NCBI RefSeq assembly: GCF_016950255.1
Contig: NZ_JACGFN010000001.1
Span: 1,860,001 to 1,924,000, forward strand
DNA length: 64,000 bases
Reading direction: 5' to 3'
From: Pectobacterium brasiliense
GTDB taxonomy: Bacteria > Pseudomonadota > Gammaproteobacteria > Enterobacterales > Enterobacteriaceae
Shown: positions 42,460 to 53,709 of the stretch, one piece after another
Layout of the letters: each line of letters starts with the position of its first letter
Numbering within the stretch: the first letter of the stretch is position 1
The notes under the pieces: model-generated
The model's input: only the letters and a program-made list of their open reading frames with translations
What the model was told of the DNA's origin: nothing
Database searches by the model: none
Made by a program: the position numbers and the translations under genes

Positions 42460-42869
42460 AGTTATGTCGTGTTGCCTGTATCAAATCGATAAAAAGAAAA
42501 CGGTGCTGTTTATCGCCGCCAGAAGCCATTCACAAAGGGCTAGCTCGAAGCTGACACCAACACTCTGGAAACGCGAAAGATGGCGGGCATAGAGGAGTTA
42601 TTTTTTGCACAGCCATATTGGGTGCTAAGTAAAACGTTTATAGCGTAAAAAGACAAGCAGAGATCCAAAAACCAGAGTATATGGCCTAACTATGCAAAAA
42701 AATAAGAATATAAATTGGTTTATCCTGATTTGCATAACACATGATTTGCGCATTTATCGATACTTCATTGCAATAAAACTGACAAAAAATGGAATAAAAT
42801 GCGTCGTTAGATCATAAAAAAAACATATTTCACAAAAATGCCGTGAGTGGAAAGACGAATAACGGCCAC
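42460..42869. other. Intergenic region upstream of brnQ
   Basis: About 410 bases, AT-rich after 42600. No gene, RNA motif or repeat recognised. It should contain the brnQ promoter; a leucine-responsive (Lrp) site is expected from E. coli but I cannot mark one. Confidence 0.4.
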
Positions 42870-42897
42870 AAAAAAGGCCGGATCGTATGATCCAGCC
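42870..42897 (-). terminator. Terminator of the MetE-like gene
   Basis: Minus strand GGCTGGATC-ATAC-GATCCGGCC followed by six T. Strong. Confidence 0.85.
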
Positions 42898-42937
42898 TCT
42901 GTATATCTGTTGCAGAGATAGCGCTACCTCATCAGTA

Positions 42938-44044
42938 TCACCACACCCGATTGGCGATATCCACGACAAGCTTCAGCTTATTCCACTGCTGCTCTTCCGT
43001 CAGGCTATTGCCCTCTTCCGTTGAAGCAAAGCCACACTGAGGGCTTAAGCAAATCTGGCTGAGATCGACATATTTTGCCGCTTCCGCGATACGCGCCTGC
43101 ACGACTTCTGCCTCTTCCAGCTCACCGTTCTTCGTCGTGATCAGTCCCAGCACCACCTGCTGATGGCCTGGCTTCACAAAACGCAGCGGCTCAAATCCAC
43201 CGGCTCTCTCGGTATCGTATTCCAGGAAGAACTCATCAACATTCACTTCGCCAAACAGAATTTCTGCCACAGGCTCGTACCCGCCTTCAGAAATCCAGGT
43301 TGAACGGAAATTACCGCGACAGACGTGTAAACCGATAACCAGATCCGCAGGCTTATCAGCCAGCGCTTTATTCAGCACATCTGCATAGGTTCGCGCCAGC
43401 TGTGCCGGATCTTCGCCACGTTCACGGATCTGGCGTTTTTGATCGTCAGAACACAGGTAGGCCCATACGGTGTCATCCAGTTGCAGGAAGCGACAGCCTG
43501 CATCATAAAATGCGTGAATCGCATCGCGCCAGGTTTGTGCCAAATCGTCGAAATAGTCCGCCAGATCGGGATAAATCGTCGCATCAATCGCTTTGCGGCC
43601 GCCGCGGAAATGCATCACGCTAGGGCTTGGAATCGTCATTTTAGCGACGGCATCGCCAGAAATGCTGTTCAGGTAACGGAAATGATCGAGCATCGGATGC
43701 TGGGGATTGAAACTCACTTTATCCACGACGCGAATCGCATGGGATTTGGTCTGAATACCATTGAATTGAATACCGTGATCGGCTTCGTAACGCTCCACGC
43801 CGTTCAAGTCGGCAAAGAAATCGAAATGCCACCAGGCACGGCGCAGTTCACCATCCGTCACAACCTGCAGGCCCGCTTCACGCTGCTTTTCTACTACTCG
43901 CAGGATCTCACGATCTTCAATGCTACGCAGCGCAGCATCATCAATCTCGCCCGCCTGATGCTGAAGACGTGCTTCCTTAATCGCTGCTGGACGCAAGAAA
44001 CTGCCGACAATATCTGCACGGAAAGGGGATAAGGTGTTCGCCAT
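42938..44044 (-). CDS. Cobalamin-independent methionine synthase-like protein (MetE C-terminal domain, YxjG/YxjH type)
   Basis: 368 aa from ATG 44044 (AGGAG upstream). One TIM-barrel domain like the C-terminal half of MetE. Zinc ligands are visible: His and Cys in LHVCRGN, Cys in SPQCGFAS, plus a Glu in the barrel. Such short forms are methionine synthases using alternative methyl donors or partners; the donor here is unknown. Upstream Met boxes (44155-44170) support a methionine role. Confidence 0.9.
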   Translation of the reverse strand: MANTLSPFRADIVGSFLRPAAIKEARLQHQAGEIDDAALRSIEDREILRVVEKQREAGLQVVTDGELRRAWWHFDFFADLNGVERYEADHGIQFNGIQTKSHAIRVVDKVSFNPQHPMLDHFRYLNSISGDAVAKMTIPSPSVMHFRGGRKAIDATIYPDLADYFDDLAQTWRDAIHAFYDAGCRFLQLDDTVWAYLCSDDQKRQIRERGEDPAQLARTYADVLNKALADKPADLVIGLHVCRGNFRSTWISEGGYEPVAEILFGEVNVDEFFLEYDTERAGGFEPLRFVKPGHQQVVLGLITTKNGELEEAEVVQARIAEAAKYVDLSQICLSPQCGFASTEEGNSLTEEQQWNKLKLVVDIANRVW

Positions 44045-44154
44045 ATGTCGCTCCTGACATGTTGCCAGCACCGATCTTCGGGAAAGAAGCGTACTGACAG
44101 ATAGTTTCAATATGAAATATTTGCCCAGAGGGATAGTTACATTTAATCTTATTT

Positions 44155-44170
44155 AGCCATCTGGACGTCT
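44155..44170 (-). promoter_or_regulatory. Two tandem MetJ boxes upstream of the MetE-like gene
   Basis: AGCCATCT (44155-44162) and GGACGTCT (44163-44170), 6/8 and 7/8 to the Met box AGACGTCT, in direct tandem as MetJ needs. The gene should be repressed by MetJ-AdoMet. Confidence 0.6.
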
Positions 44171-44219
44171 AAACTTAAAACTATCCTGTCACGTGACGAA
44201 TCACAGGGCAATGGAAGAA

Positions 44220-44258
44220 TTTTCACGTCACATGAAGAAAATTCATGTGACGTGAAAA
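44220..44258. promoter_or_regulatory. Perfect 17-bp inverted repeat: terminator and/or MetR site
   Basis: Arms TTTTCACGTCACATGAA (44220-44236) and its exact complement (44242-44258), five-base spacer. At its centre TGAA-N5-TTCA (44233-44245) is the MetR consensus. On the minus strand the hairpin also follows the PstS-like stop and could terminate the pho operon, though its T-run is weak. Confidence 0.7.
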
Positions 44259-44286
44259 CATCACAAATTCGTAGTGGAAAGAGGAA

Positions 44287-45225
44287 CTATTGCGGTAGGC
44301 CAATCAGCTGACGTGCCTGACGACGCGTTTCTTCCGGCAGTGGCAAATAGCCATCCTGATTCACCAGCGCTTGCCCCGTTTCGGACAGCACACGATCTAA
44401 AAATGCCGCCGTCAGCGCTTCCAGCGGTTGGCTGGGCGCTTTGTTTACATAGATATAGAGATAGCGGGTGTAGGGATACAAACCGCTGCGGATATTTTCA
44501 GTCGAGGGGTAGATGTAGTCGGTGCCTTGTGCCGCTAGCGGCAGCATTCTCACGCCGCTGGTACGAAACCCCACGCTGGCATAGCCGATGGCATCGGTTG
44601 ACGCCGCAACCGCTTGTACGACAGACGCTGAACCCGGCAACTCATTAACCTGAGGAAGGAAATCGCCACGGCATAGCGCCTTTTGCTTAAAGAACCCATA
44701 GGTTCCCGACGCAGAGTTTCGTCCATAGCGCAGCAACGTGCGCTTTTCCCAGCTGTCGTGCAGGCCGAGATCGCCCCACTGTTTTATCGGCTGGTGGTTA
44801 CCGCAGCGCTGCGTAATTGAAAAGATGGCGTCCAGCTGCGACAAGTTCAGCCCGGGTAGCGGGTTATCCTGATTGACCAACACAACCAGCGCATCCATTG
44901 CCACCGGCACCGCCAACGGTGGATAGCCATAGTGCTGGACGAACGCCTCAATTTCGCTGGCCTTCATCGCCCTGCTCATCGGCCCAAGCTGCGCGGCACC
45001 GGATGCCAGAGACGTCGGCGCAGAGGACGAACCGGCGGCCTGAATCTGTAAATTCACGTTCGGGTAATGCTGGCTGAAATCCGCCGCCCAAAAGGCCATC
45101 AGGTTAGCCAGCGTATCCGACCCCGCACTGGAGAGGTTACCCGCCAGCATCTGACGAGGCTGTGCGGAGCACAACGCGCTGAGCAGCAGTAAAAAAGCGC
45201 CCGCAATACGAGTGGCGGATGTCAT
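44287..45225 (-). CDS. PstS-like periplasmic phosphate-binding protein
   Basis: 312 aa with an N-terminal signal peptide (about residues 1-21, LLLLSALCSAQ). PstS-type ligand motifs: AGSDTLANL, AAGSSSAPTSL and RNSASGTYGFF. Follows phoR by 15 bases, so it belongs to the phoBR operon. No PstC, A or B genes are in the window, so it may serve as an accessory binding or signalling component. Confidence 0.85.
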   Translation of the reverse strand: MTSATRIAGAFLLLLSALCSAQPRQMLAGNLSSAGSDTLANLMAFWAADFSQHYPNVNLQIQAAGSSSAPTSLASGAAQLGPMSRAMKASEIEAFVQHYGYPPLAVPVAMDALVVLVNQDNPLPGLNLSQLDAIFSITQRCGNHQPIKQWGDLGLHDSWEKRTLLRYGRNSASGTYGFFKQKALCRGDFLPQVNELPGSASVVQAVAASTDAIGYASVGFRTSGVRMLPLAAQGTDYIYPSTENIRSGLYPYTRYLYIYVNKAPSQPLEALTAAFLDRVLSETGQALVNQDGYLPLPEETRRQARQLIGLPQ

Positions 45226-45240
45226 AGATAGCGTCTTCCG

Positions 45241-46563
45241 TCAGGCTGAAGGTTTCACCGTATTTTCAGCCAGAGAGGCAGGGACAATCAACCGATTCGG
45301 CAACGTAAAGACAAAACGTGAGCCCAGACCATCCTCACTCATGATCTCCAGACGAGAATCATGATGACTGAGCGCATGCTTCACAATCGCCAGACCCAGC
45401 CCGCTGCCGCCCGTTTGTCGTGAACGCGCCTTATCCACCCGATAAAAGCGTTCCGTCAGGCGCGGCAAGTGCTCGGCCGCAATGCCCGGTCCGTTATCGC
45501 TGACCTGAAATTGCGCGCCCTGTGGGATCTTCTGCCAGCAGACTTCGATACGCGTTCCCGCTGGCGTATGGTTGACCGCGTTATACACCAGATTGGATAC
45601 CGCACTGCGCAGCTGTTCTTCATTACCAAACACGCGGAGGCTTTCGTTCACACGAAAGACGATTTCATGACGTCCCTGACTCAGCGTCTGCGCTTCACGC
45701 TGCAATACGCGCAACATCAACGGAATATCGACCTTTTCATTCAGGTCGATTGCCGTCGCCGCCTCAATACGGGACAGGGTCAGCAGCTGTTTGACCAGCC
45801 CGTCCATGCGTCGGGTCTGCTCCTGCATGGTATTCAGCGCTTTTCCGCGTAGCGCCGCATCCAGCGTTTCTTCCTGCATCATTTCCAGATAGCCCTGCAA
45901 CACCGTCAGCGGCGTACGCAGTTCATGGCTCACGTTGGCAAAAAAGTTACGTCTGGCACCTTCAAGCTGGTGCATTTGCGTAATATCACGCACCACCATC
46001 AGTAACTGGCCTTCGGAATAGGGCATTACGCGGAATTCAACATGGTGGGAATTATTCAACTGCAGCGTGAGAGGACGGCTAAAATCTTGTCCTTTCATGT
46101 AATTCGTGAATTCGGGATAGCGCAATAAGTTGAGGATATTCTGACCGTTATCTTCCGGCCAGCGGAAATTCAGCAGGTGTTGCGCCAGATGATTACACCA
46201 GAAGATCGTTCCTTCTTCGGTGGTGATCACCACGGCATCGGGCAAAGATTCGGCACCGCTGCGAAAACGCTTGATCAGGAGCGCCAGTTCCCGACGTCGG
46301 CGTCGATTACGCAACTGCATCTGATAGAGCCCGTAAAAAAGCGGCTCCCAGCTCCAGCGGCCGGGCGGCGGCGTCATGCTGCGGTCAACCCACAGCCAAT
46401 AAGAGAGTTTTAGCTGGTTATAAAAATTCCAGCACAGTAAGCCTAATACGGCGACCAGCAGAAACCAGGGCAGATAGCCAAAAATCAGCCCCAGCAGTAA
46501 AGCGGGCAAACAAAAAAAAGCTAGCTCCAATGCCAGCCTTTTCCAGGATAAACGTTCTAGCAC
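45241..46563 (-). CDS. phoR: Phosphate regulon sensor kinase
   Basis: 440 aa. Two N-terminal membrane spans (about residues 10-45), a PAS domain (about 95-190), histidine box [11 protein letters not shown] (about 211-220) and ATPase domain with N box (NLVYNAVNH) and G boxes ([15 protein letters not shown]). Phosphorylates PhoB when phosphate is low. 27 bases behind phoB. Confidence 0.97.
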   Translation of the reverse strand: MLERLSWKRLALELAFFCLPALLLGLIFGYLPWFLLVAVLGLLCWNFYNQLKLSYWLWVDRSMTPPPGRWSWEPLFYGLYQMQLRNRRRRRELALLIKRFRSGAESLPDAVVITTEEGTIFWCNHLAQHLLNFRWPEDNGQNILNLLRYPEFTNYMKGQDFSRPLTLQLNNSHHVEFRVMPYSEGQLLMVVRDITQMHQLEGARRNFFANVSHELRTPLTVLQGYLEMMQEETLDAALRGKALNTMQEQTRRMDGLVKQLLTLSRIEAATAIDLNEKVDIPLMLRVLQREAQTLSQGRHEIVFRVNESLRVFGNEEQLRSAVSNLVYNAVNHTPAGTRIEVCWQKIPQGAQFQVSDNGPGIAAEHLPRLTERFYRVDKARSRQTGGSGLGLAIVKHALSHHDSRLEIMSEDGLGSRFVFTLPNRLIVPASLAENTVKPSA

Positions 46564-46590
46564 GTTAATGTGTCTCCGGTTACGATCACC

Positions 46591-47280
46591 TCAGTAACGC
46601 GTTGAAAAACGGTAGCCCGTTCCCCGAACGGTTTGCACCATTTTGTCATGTCCGCTGGTTTCCAGCGCTTTACGCAGGCGACGAATATGGACGTCGACAG
46701 TACGATCCTCAACATAAACGTTAGTGCCCCAAACGTGATTCAGCAACTGTTCCCGGCTATAAACACGTTCAGGATGCGTCATAAAGAAATGCAGCAGTTT
46801 AAACTCTGTCGGCCCCATGTCCAACGCGTGCTCTTCGGTCGTCACGCGATGTGAGGAAGGATCGAGGCTCAGGCCACGCATTTCAATCACTTCTTCCACC
46901 GCCATCGGTGAAATGCGGCGCATAACGGCTTTGATACGCGCCACTAACTCTTTGGGGGAAAACGGTTTGGTAATGTAATCATCCGCTCCTACTTCAAGCC
47001 CGCGCACGCGGTCTTCTTCTTCGCCACGCGCGGTTAACATCATCACCGGAATATCACGCGTCAGCGCTTCGCGCTTCATATGCTTGATGAATTGCAGGCC
47101 CGACCCGCCTGGCAGCATCCAGTCTAATAACACCAGCTCCGGGAATGGCTCCGACAATTGCGTTACCGCGCTGTCATAGTCTTCAGCTTCAACGGGTTGA
47201 TAGCCATTTTGTTCCAGTACAAAGCAGACCATTTCACGAATTGGTGCTTCATCTTCCACGACTAATATGCGTTTTGCCAT
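46591..47280 (-). CDS. phoB: Phosphate regulon response regulator
   Basis: 229 aa. Receiver domain with phospho-acceptor Asp in [10 protein letters not shown] (about residue 54) and Lys in [12 protein letters not shown]-terminal winged helix ([22 protein letters not shown]). First gene of phoB-phoR-pstS-like, behind a Pho box. Confidence 0.98.
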   Translation of the reverse strand: MAKRILVVEDEAPIREMVCFVLEQNGYQPVEAEDYDSAVTQLSEPFPELVLLDWMLPGGSGLQFIKHMKREALTRDIPVMMLTARGEEEDRVRGLEVGADDYITKPFSPKELVARIKAVMRRISPMAVEEVIEMRGLSLDPSSHRVTTEEHALDMGPTEFKLLHFFMTHPERVYSREQLLNHVWGTNVYVEDRTVDVHIRRLRKALETSGHDKMVQTVRGTGYRFSTRY

Positions 47281-47325
47281 TGTTAATCCTGTCGTTAATC
47301 ATCGTCGCTGTTAGCAGGCGGAGGC

Positions 47326-47348
47326 ATTATGCGTCAGTTTTATGACAG
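47326..47348 (-). promoter_or_regulatory. Pho box and -10 of the phoB promoter
   Basis: Minus strand CTGTCATAAAACTGACGC (47348-47331), a near-consensus Pho box, followed at once by CATAAT (47331-47326) as -10. A further CATAAAT half lies upstream. Autoregulation by PhoB is expected. Confidence 0.85.
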
Positions 47349-47574
47349 ATTTATGAAAAACGCACGGACCTCTCTGCACGATTGTTACAGCGCGTACATC
47401 CGATTTTTCGAGCCGCTTTCCAAACGTCTGATTCCACCGCGACAGCCGCCATCCCTGCTATATATAATCATGGCATTACGACGACAAAGCACCATGGCGA
47501 CGACACACCCTTTCACATAATAAATAATGACAACGTCATCCACCGCCACGCGGCATGAATATCGAGAGAACACG

Positions 47575-48813
47575 ATGCGCATTATCCACACGGCCGATTG
47601 GCATTTAGGACAATATTTTTATACCAAAAGCCGCGCTGCTGAGCATCAGGCTTTTCTGAACTGGCTTATTGTTCAGGTGGAACACCATCAGGTCGACGCC
47701 ATTATCGTTGCTGGCGATATTTTTGATAACGGTTCGCCCCCCAGCTATGCGCGAGAAATGTATTATAGCTTCGTGGTCGCACTACAGCGCACAGGCTGCC
47801 AGCTCATCGTTCTCGGCGGCAACCACGATTCTGTCTCGATGCTAAATGAATCTTGCGAGCTGCTGGCCTGCCTGAACACGCGGGTGATTGCCTGCGCCTG
47901 CGACGATCCAGCCCAACAGGTGCTCGTGCTGGAAAACCGTCAGCAGCAGCCCGGAGCCCTGCTCTGCGCGATTCCGTTTTTACGTCCGCGTGATGTGTTG
48001 ACCAGCAAAGCCGGGCAATCCGGGGATGAAAAACAGCTAGCGCTACAGGAAGCGATTACCGCGCACTACCAGCAGTGTTACCAACTGGCTTGTCAAAAAC
48101 GCGACGAACTTGGCCTGCCGCTGCCGATTATCGCAACTGGGCACCTGACGACGATTGGCGCAACCGCCTCAGAATCCGTACGCGATATCTATATTGGTAC
48201 GCTCGATGCCTTTCCTGCACAGGCTTTTCCCCCTGCGGATTATATCGCGCTCGGACACATTCACCGCCCGCAGCGCGTGACCCAAAGCGAGCACATTCGC
48301 TACAGCGGTTCGCCCATTCCGTTGAGTTTTGATGAGCTAAACAGCGAGAAATCCGTCTGTCTGGTGAGTTTTGCACCTGATGCGTCACCGCAAACGCCTC
48401 CGCAGATAGACATCCTGTCGATTCCCATGACTCAGCCGATGCAGCTGATTAAAGGTAGCCTGAGCGACATTGAACAACAGCTGGCCACCTTCAAGAGTTA
48501 TCAGGGCGATAAGCCCGTGTGGTTGGATATCGAGATCAACACGCAGGATTATCTGAGCGACATGCAAAAACGCATTCAGACGATGACCGAGAACCTGCCC
48601 GTGGAGGTGCTGTTACTGCGCCGCACGCGTGAACAGCACCTGCAGGCGATTACTCGACAGGACAAGGAAACGCTGAACGAACTGAGCGTACATGACGTTT
48701 TTGAACGTCGTCTGGCAACGGAGACAGACATGGAAGACAGCCGCCAACAGCGTGTTCGCACGCTGTTTAATCAGGTTATTGATGAACTGGACAATAGCGA
48801 GACGGCCAAATGA
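47575..48813 (+). CDS. sbcD: SbcCD exonuclease, nuclease subunit
   Basis: 412 aa from ATG 47575 ([12 protein letters not shown]), matching the E. coli start; the frame is open 16 codons earlier. Mre11-type motifs: [21 protein letters not shown]. Mn-dependent nuclease that with SbcC cuts hairpins and blocked ends. Divergent from phoB, overlaps sbcC by four bases. Confidence 0.97.
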   Translation: MRIIHTADWHLGQYFYTKSRAAEHQAFLNWLIVQVEHHQVDAIIVAGDIFDNGSPPSYAREMYYSFVVALQRTGCQLIVLGGNHDSVSMLNESCELLACLNTRVIACACDDPAQQVLVLENRQQQPGALLCAIPFLRPRDVLTSKAGQSGDEKQLALQEAITAHYQQCYQLACQKRDELGLPLPIIATGHLTTIGATASESVRDIYIGTLDAFPAQAFPPADYIALGHIHRPQRVTQSEHIRYSGSPIPLSFDELNSEKSVCLVSFAPDASPQTPPQIDILSIPMTQPMQLIKGSLSDIEQQLATFKSYQGDKPVWLDIEINTQDYLSDMQKRIQTMTENLPVEVLLLRRTREQHLQAITRQDKETLNELSVHDVFERRLATETDMEDSRQQRVRTLFNQVIDELDNSETAK

Positions 48814-51800
48814 AGATTCTCAGTCTGCGCTTAAAAAACCTTAATGCGTTGAAAGGCGAATGGAAGATCGACTTCACGCAGGAGCCATTTTCCAGCAACG
48901 GCTTATTTGCCATTACCGGCCCGACCGGCGCGGGGAAAACCACGCTGCTGGATGCGATCTGTCTGGCGCTGTACCACGAAACACCACGGCTTGGCCTGCT
49001 TTCCGCCAGCCAGAATGACCTGATGACGCGTAACACCGCAGAGTGCCTTGCCGAAGTCGAGTTTGAGGTGAAAGGTGTCGGATATCGCGCTTTCTGGAGC
49101 CAGCGTCGGGCAAGAAACGCCCCAGACGGCAATTTGCAGTCTCCCAAGGCCGAACTCGCCCTCATTGAAGACGGCAAGATTCTGTGTGAAAAGCTCAATG
49201 ATAAGAAAGAGATGATCACGCAGCTCACCGGACTGGATTTCGGCCGCTTCACACGATCCATGATGCTGTCTCAGGGCCAGTTTGCCGCCTTCCTCAACGC
49301 CAAATCAGACGATCGGGCAGAACTACTGGAAGAGCTAACTGGAACGGACATTTACGGCCTGATTTCCGAACGCGTCTATGACAGACACAAGCAGGCAAAC
49401 GTCGCACTGAGCACGTTACAGGCACGCGCATCAGGCATTCAACTTTTAACCGACGAACAGCGTCAGCAGGTGGAAGAACAGCTTGCAGAGCTGCTCCAGC
49501 AAGAGCAACGGGGCAACGTCGAACGTGAGCAAGCGCTGACTACGCTGCGCTGGTTTGAGCAACTGACGCAGCAGCACACGCAGAAAACCAATACGCAGGC
49601 GCAACATGCGAGCGCCGAATCCGCCATTCAGCAGGCTAAACCGCAGCTAGACAGGTTAACTCACAGCGAACCGGCAGAAAAACTGAGGCCGCTACATCAG
49701 GAACGAGAGCGCTATCGACAGGAATCTCTCACGCTGGCACAGCGTATTGAACAACTGACCGGGAAGCAGGCCGCCGAACAGGTGACGTTAACCGCGCTAC
49801 GCCAGCAGGAAGAAAAAGCAGAACTGGATGTTAGTGAGCACAAACGGGTACGGCAGCAGCAAGAGCAGGTGATCAACGAACAGGTTGTGCCACTTGACCA
49901 TCGCATTGCCACGTTGGAGCAGCAAAAAGCGCAGCAACAGGACGAACTGGCAAAAACGCAGGCTCGTCTGCACGCCGATGAAAGCAAACAAACCCAGACG
50001 GCGGCGGAACAGCAACAGGCTAAACAGCAGCTTGAACAGATCCAGTCTTACCGCCAGCAACACGCACATCATCAGCAGTGGGGAGAACAACTTCCTCTGT
50101 GGCGCACCCAGTTTCGCCAACTGCGCCAGCTTCAGGACGAGCAAGAGAAGCTAAAGCAAAAACAGACGCAACATACTGCACAATCGGCAGTGCTACAGCA
50201 AGAGACGGTAACCCTGACGGCACAGCTGCGTGAACAACAAACGGTCGTTGATGCAGTCCGTCAGCAGTTCATGCGACACGATGAGACACGGCAACAGCAG
50301 GAAGCACACCAGCCGCTTTCCGCCCTGCAACAGCAGTTTAATCAACGTATTGACCAACGTGCTGAACGCCAACGGCTCGCGACAATCAGCGACCAGTTCC
50401 AGCGTCTGCATGTTCGCAAGCAACAGTACGTCGCCAAACAGGATGAGGTACGAGGGCATATCAGCCAGTCAGAAATATTACGGAAACAGCAGCAGTCTGA
50501 GCATGAACAGCGCAGCGAGCATCTGGTCGATCTGGAAACGGTGCATCGGCAGGCAGAGCGTATCGTTAAGCTGGAAGCCGAACGCCAGCGGCTACAGGCT
50601 GGAGAAGCGTGCCCGCTATGTGGTTCAACTGAGCATCCCGCTATCGAACGCTATCAGGCGCTGCAACCGTCTGAAACCCAACAGCGCCTGACGGCGCTAC
50701 AGCAGGACGTGAACCAGTTAACGACAGCGCTGGCGAATACGACTGCACAGTTGGTCTCGCTAACGCAACAGCGGGAACAGCTGCAACAGGAGATCGATCA
50801 GCTCGATAGCGAACATCACGCCCTGCTGCAACAGTGGCAAGATGTCAGTGAGCGCTTACAAGTTAACTACACGTTGGAACAGCCAGATGAAGTCGCAGCC
50901 TGGCTTGCGCAAAATGAAGCTGAAGAACAGGCTATTCGACAGCAGATTGCCGCACGTGAGCAATTGCAAAAACAGTGGCAGGAAAGTAAGGATTTACTGA
51001 CTGCCGCAGAGGCATTGCAGCGGGAACTCGATCAGAAAATCGCGCTGAATACCCAGCAGCAAACCTCGCTAAACGTTACGCAGCAAGAAATCGATCAATC
51101 GCTGCAAAACGTGCACCAGCAGATCACGCAGCACACTCAGGAAATCACACAGACGCTGGCAACCTTAAACCTTCCTCTGCCGGAAACAGATGCCCAGAAT
51201 GACTGGCTGGCTCAACGCGAGAACGAGTGGCAAGACTGGAAAACCAAAGAGCAGGAGCAATCTCGCTTAATTCCTCTATTAGCCACGCTGGAAAGCGATC
51301 TTCAGCATCTGAATCGTAGCGTGACAGAGGCAAAACAGCAGTTCCAAACGCAGCAACAGCACTTGGAACAGCACCTTACGTTGCTCAACGCGAGCCAACA
51401 AGAGCGGCTGGCGTTGTTTGGGGATAGACAGATCGCTACCGTGCGCGAACAGCTACAGCGGACCAGCCAGCAGTACGACGATGCACTCAGACTAGCCCTG
51501 TCAGCTCGTCAGCAAACCGAAACGACGTTAAGCCGTCTGACGGGAGAGCTGGCTAGCACGCAACAGCAGTATGAACAGAGCACACGCCAGCATGAGAGTG
51601 CGACCGAACGCTTTACTCAGGCGTTGCAGCAAAGCACTTTCGCCGATGAAACCACATTCCTCAATGCGCTGCTTGATGAACAGGAACGCCAGACGTTGCA
51701 GACGTGGAAGGAAGAACTGTATCAGCGTTTGCAGCAGGCGGCGGCACTTCACCAGCAGGCTGAACGGGAGCTGCTCGCCCATCAACAAAAGCGCCCCGCT

Positions 51801-52493
51801 TCCCTGACGGAAGACGCCACACAAGAAGCGATACAGCAGCAGTTGACAGCGCTGGATGAAACGCTGAAAACCAACCTGCGGCAGCAAGGCGAGTTCCAGC
51901 GTCAGTTGGCTGACGATAAACAACAGCGCCAGAATCAGCAGGATTTGCTCAATGAGATCGCCCAAAGTCAGCAAATGTATGACGACTGGAGCTGTCTTAA
52001 TACGCTCATCGGCTCACAAAACGGGCATAAATTCCGTAAGTTTGCTCAGGGGTTAACGTTGGATCATCTGGTTTATCTCGCCAATCTCCAGCTTTCTCGC
52101 CTGCACGGGCGCTATATGCTGAAACGGAAACCCGGTGACGATCTGGAACTGCTGGTGATGGATACCTGGCAAGCGGACGCCGAGCGTGATACGCGTACGC
52201 TGTCCGGCGGCGAGAGCTTCTTAGTGAGTTTGTCGCTGGCGCTGGCGCTATCCGATTTGGTCAGCCACAAAGCCAGCATCGACTCTCTGTTTCTGGATGA
52301 AGGCTTCGGCACGCTGGATGCCGAGACGCTGGATATCGCGCTGGATGCCCTTGATAACCTGAACGCCTCCGGTAAAACCATCGGCGTCATTAGCCATGTC
52401 GAAGCCATGAAAGAGCGTATTCCGGTACAGATCAAAGTGCAGAAAATTAACGGGCTGGGCGTTAGCCGACTGGCGCCGCAGTACGCCGTGTAG
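48810..52493 (+). CDS. sbcC: SbcCD exonuclease, ATPase subunit
   Basis: 1227 aa, Rad50/SMC type. Walker [10 protein letters not shown] (residues 37-45), long Gln-rich coiled coils to both sides of the zinc hook C601-P-L-C604, ABC signature LSGGESF (about 1131), and Walker [12 protein letters not shown] (about 1158). Longer than E. coli SbcC (about 1048 aa), the excess in the coiled coils. Coupled to sbcD. Confidence 0.97.
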   Translation: MKILSLRLKNLNALKGEWKIDFTQEPFSSNGLFAITGPTGAGKTTLLDAICLALYHETPRLGLLSASQNDLMTRNTAECLAEVEFEVKGVGYRAFWSQRRARNAPDGNLQSPKAELALIEDGKILCEKLNDKKEMITQLTGLDFGRFTRSMMLSQGQFAAFLNAKSDDRAELLEELTGTDIYGLISERVYDRHKQANVALSTLQARASGIQLLTDEQRQQVEEQLAELLQQEQRGNVEREQALTTLRWFEQLTQQHTQKTNTQAQHASAESAIQQAKPQLDRLTHSEPAEKLRPLHQERERYRQESLTLAQRIEQLTGKQAAEQVTLTALRQQEEKAELDVSEHKRVRQQQEQVINEQVVPLDHRIATLEQQKAQQQDELAKTQARLHADESKQTQTAAEQQQAKQQLEQIQSYRQQHAHHQQWGEQLPLWRTQFRQLRQLQDEQEKLKQKQTQHTAQSAVLQQETVTLTAQLREQQTVVDAVRQQFMRHDETRQQQEAHQPLSALQQQFNQRIDQRAERQRLATISDQFQRLHVRKQQYVAKQDEVRGHISQSEILRKQQQSEHEQRSEHLVDLETVHRQAERIVKLEAERQRLQAGEACPLCGSTEHPAIERYQALQPSETQQRLTALQQDVNQLTTALANTTAQLVSLTQQREQLQQEIDQLDSEHHALLQQWQDVSERLQVNYTLEQPDEVAAWLAQNEAEEQAIRQQIAAREQLQKQWQESKDLLTAAEALQRELDQKIALNTQQQTSLNVTQQEIDQSLQNVHQQITQHTQEITQTLATLNLPLPETDAQNDWLAQRENEWQDWKTKEQEQSRLIPLLATLESDLQHLNRSVTEAKQQFQTQQQHLEQHLTLLNASQQERLALFGDRQIATVREQLQRTSQQYDDALRLALSARQQTETTLSRLTGELASTQQQYEQSTRQHESATERFTQALQQSTFADETTFLNALLDEQERQTLQTWKEELYQRLQQAAALHQQAERELLAHQQKRPASLTEDATQEAIQQQLTALDETLKTNLRQQGEFQRQLADDKQQRQNQQDLLNEIAQSQQMYDDWSCLNTLIGSQNGHKFRKFAQGLTLDHLVYLANLQLSRLHGRYMLKRKPGDDLELLVMDTWQADAERDTRTLSGGESFLVSLSLALALSDLVSHKASIDSLFLDEGFGTLDAETLDIALDALDNLNASGKTIGVISHVEAMKERIPVQIKVQKINGLGVSRLAPQYAV

Positions 52494-52511
52494 CCATCAT
52501 TCGATCTGCAA

Positions 52512-53423
52512 TTACTTCGTCTTCGGCCAGAGCCAGGCGGCTCCGCGTACCCCGCTGGAGTCGCCGTGTATGGCCTGAAGCACGGGCGTTTCGCACTCAC
52601 CGCCGAAGATCCACGGTTTAATTTTTTCCGGCACGGTCTGATAGAGGCGAGCAACGTTGCTCATTCCGCCCCCCAGCACCACGACATCAGGGTCGAGCAG
52701 GTTAATCACGTGCGCCAGCGATTTTGCCAGACGATGTTCATAGCGCTGTAACGCCAGTTCTGCAATGGGATCGCCCTGCTCCGCTAAGGAAATAACTGCC
52801 TCACCCTTGTGCGGCTGGCCGCTCAGGCGCTGGTAATCCACGGCAAATCCGGTGCCGGAGATAAACGTTTCAATACAGCCAGACTTACCGCAGTAGCAGG
52901 GAACCGTCTGCCGATAGCGCAGCTCATCGTCATCCATCCAGGGCAGCGGATTATGTCCCCACTCGCCCGCAATACCGTTGCCGCCGACGTGCGCCTGACC
53001 GTTCAGCGCAATACCCGACCCGCAGCCGGTTCCGATGATGACGGCAAAGACGGTCTGCTTCCCAGCCCCGGCACCGTCAACGGCCTCTGAAACCGCGAAA
53101 CAGTTTGCGTCATTGGCAACCCGCACGGGCCGATTCAGCAGCGTGGCAAGATCAAGATCCAGCGCCTGACCGTTGAGCCAGGTGGAGTTGGCATTTTTTA
53201 CCTTACCGGTAAACGGCGACAGCGTACCGGGGATCCCCACGCCGACGCTGCCGCGAGAGCCAGTCGCTTTTTCAGCCATCTCCACCAGCGTGACGATAGT
53301 CCGCAGCGTTTCCGGGTAGTCATTTCTTGGCGTCGGCATACGCTGCCGAAAACGTTCCTGCCCTTCGTCATCCAGCGCAATGACTTCCGTTTTCGTCCCG
53401 CCTAGATCGATACCGATTCTCAT
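52512..53423 (-). CDS. mak: Fructokinase (ROK family)
   Basis: 303 aa from ATG 53423 ([14 protein letters not shown]), the E. coli Mak start. ATP motif [11 protein letters not shown] zinc motif [10 protein letters not shown] (about residues 173-182), catalytic Asp in NDANC. Phosphorylates fructose to fructose 6-phosphate. Convergent with sbcC, as in E. coli. Confidence 0.96.
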   Translation of the reverse strand: MRIGIDLGGTKTEVIALDDEGQERFRQRMPTPRNDYPETLRTIVTLVEMAEKATGSRGSVGVGIPGTLSPFTGKVKNANSTWLNGQALDLDLATLLNRPVRVANDANCFAVSEAVDGAGAGKQTVFAVIIGTGCGSGIALNGQAHVGGNGIAGEWGHNPLPWMDDDELRYRQTVPCYCGKSGCIETFISGTGFAVDYQRLSGQPHKGEAVISLAEQGDPIAELALQRYEHRLAKSLAHVINLLDPDVVVLGGGMSNVARLYQTVPEKIKPWIFGGECETPVLQAIHGDSSGVRGAAWLWPKTK

Positions 53424-53497
53424 GATGTCTCCCCGCGTGTTGTAAATAGGCCCGAGGCAATTTACCACCGACCTGAAAACGTTCTTATATGGATAAG

Positions 53498-53557
53498 TAC
53501 CCTAAATCATTCGAGTCGTGCCGCCAACGCACATGCAGTTGAAGTATGACGGGTATA
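53498..53557. repeat. Dispersed intergenic repeat, copy 1
   Basis: About 60 bp, TACCCTAAATCATTCGAGT at one end and GAAGTATGACGGGTATA at the other. It matches, in opposite orientation, the element at 62281-62338. Ends are partly inverted. Between mak and rdgC. Confidence 0.65.
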
Positions 53558-53709
53558 ACCAGAGAAACCAATCAGCTGCCATTCAAAGCGTGATAGGTAT
53601 TCCTCCGAATCCCGGTATTTTATTCCACATAACCGCCTCGAATTCGTTATCATGCGCGCAACATTACAAACCCGCGTGCAAACCTGCGCGCCCAGTCAGG
53701 GATAACACC

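Noticed and set aside
53518..53709. 64-codon N-terminal extension of RdgC
   Set aside because: Crosses the dispersed repeat and is absent from the family; ATG 53710 gives the normal N-terminus.
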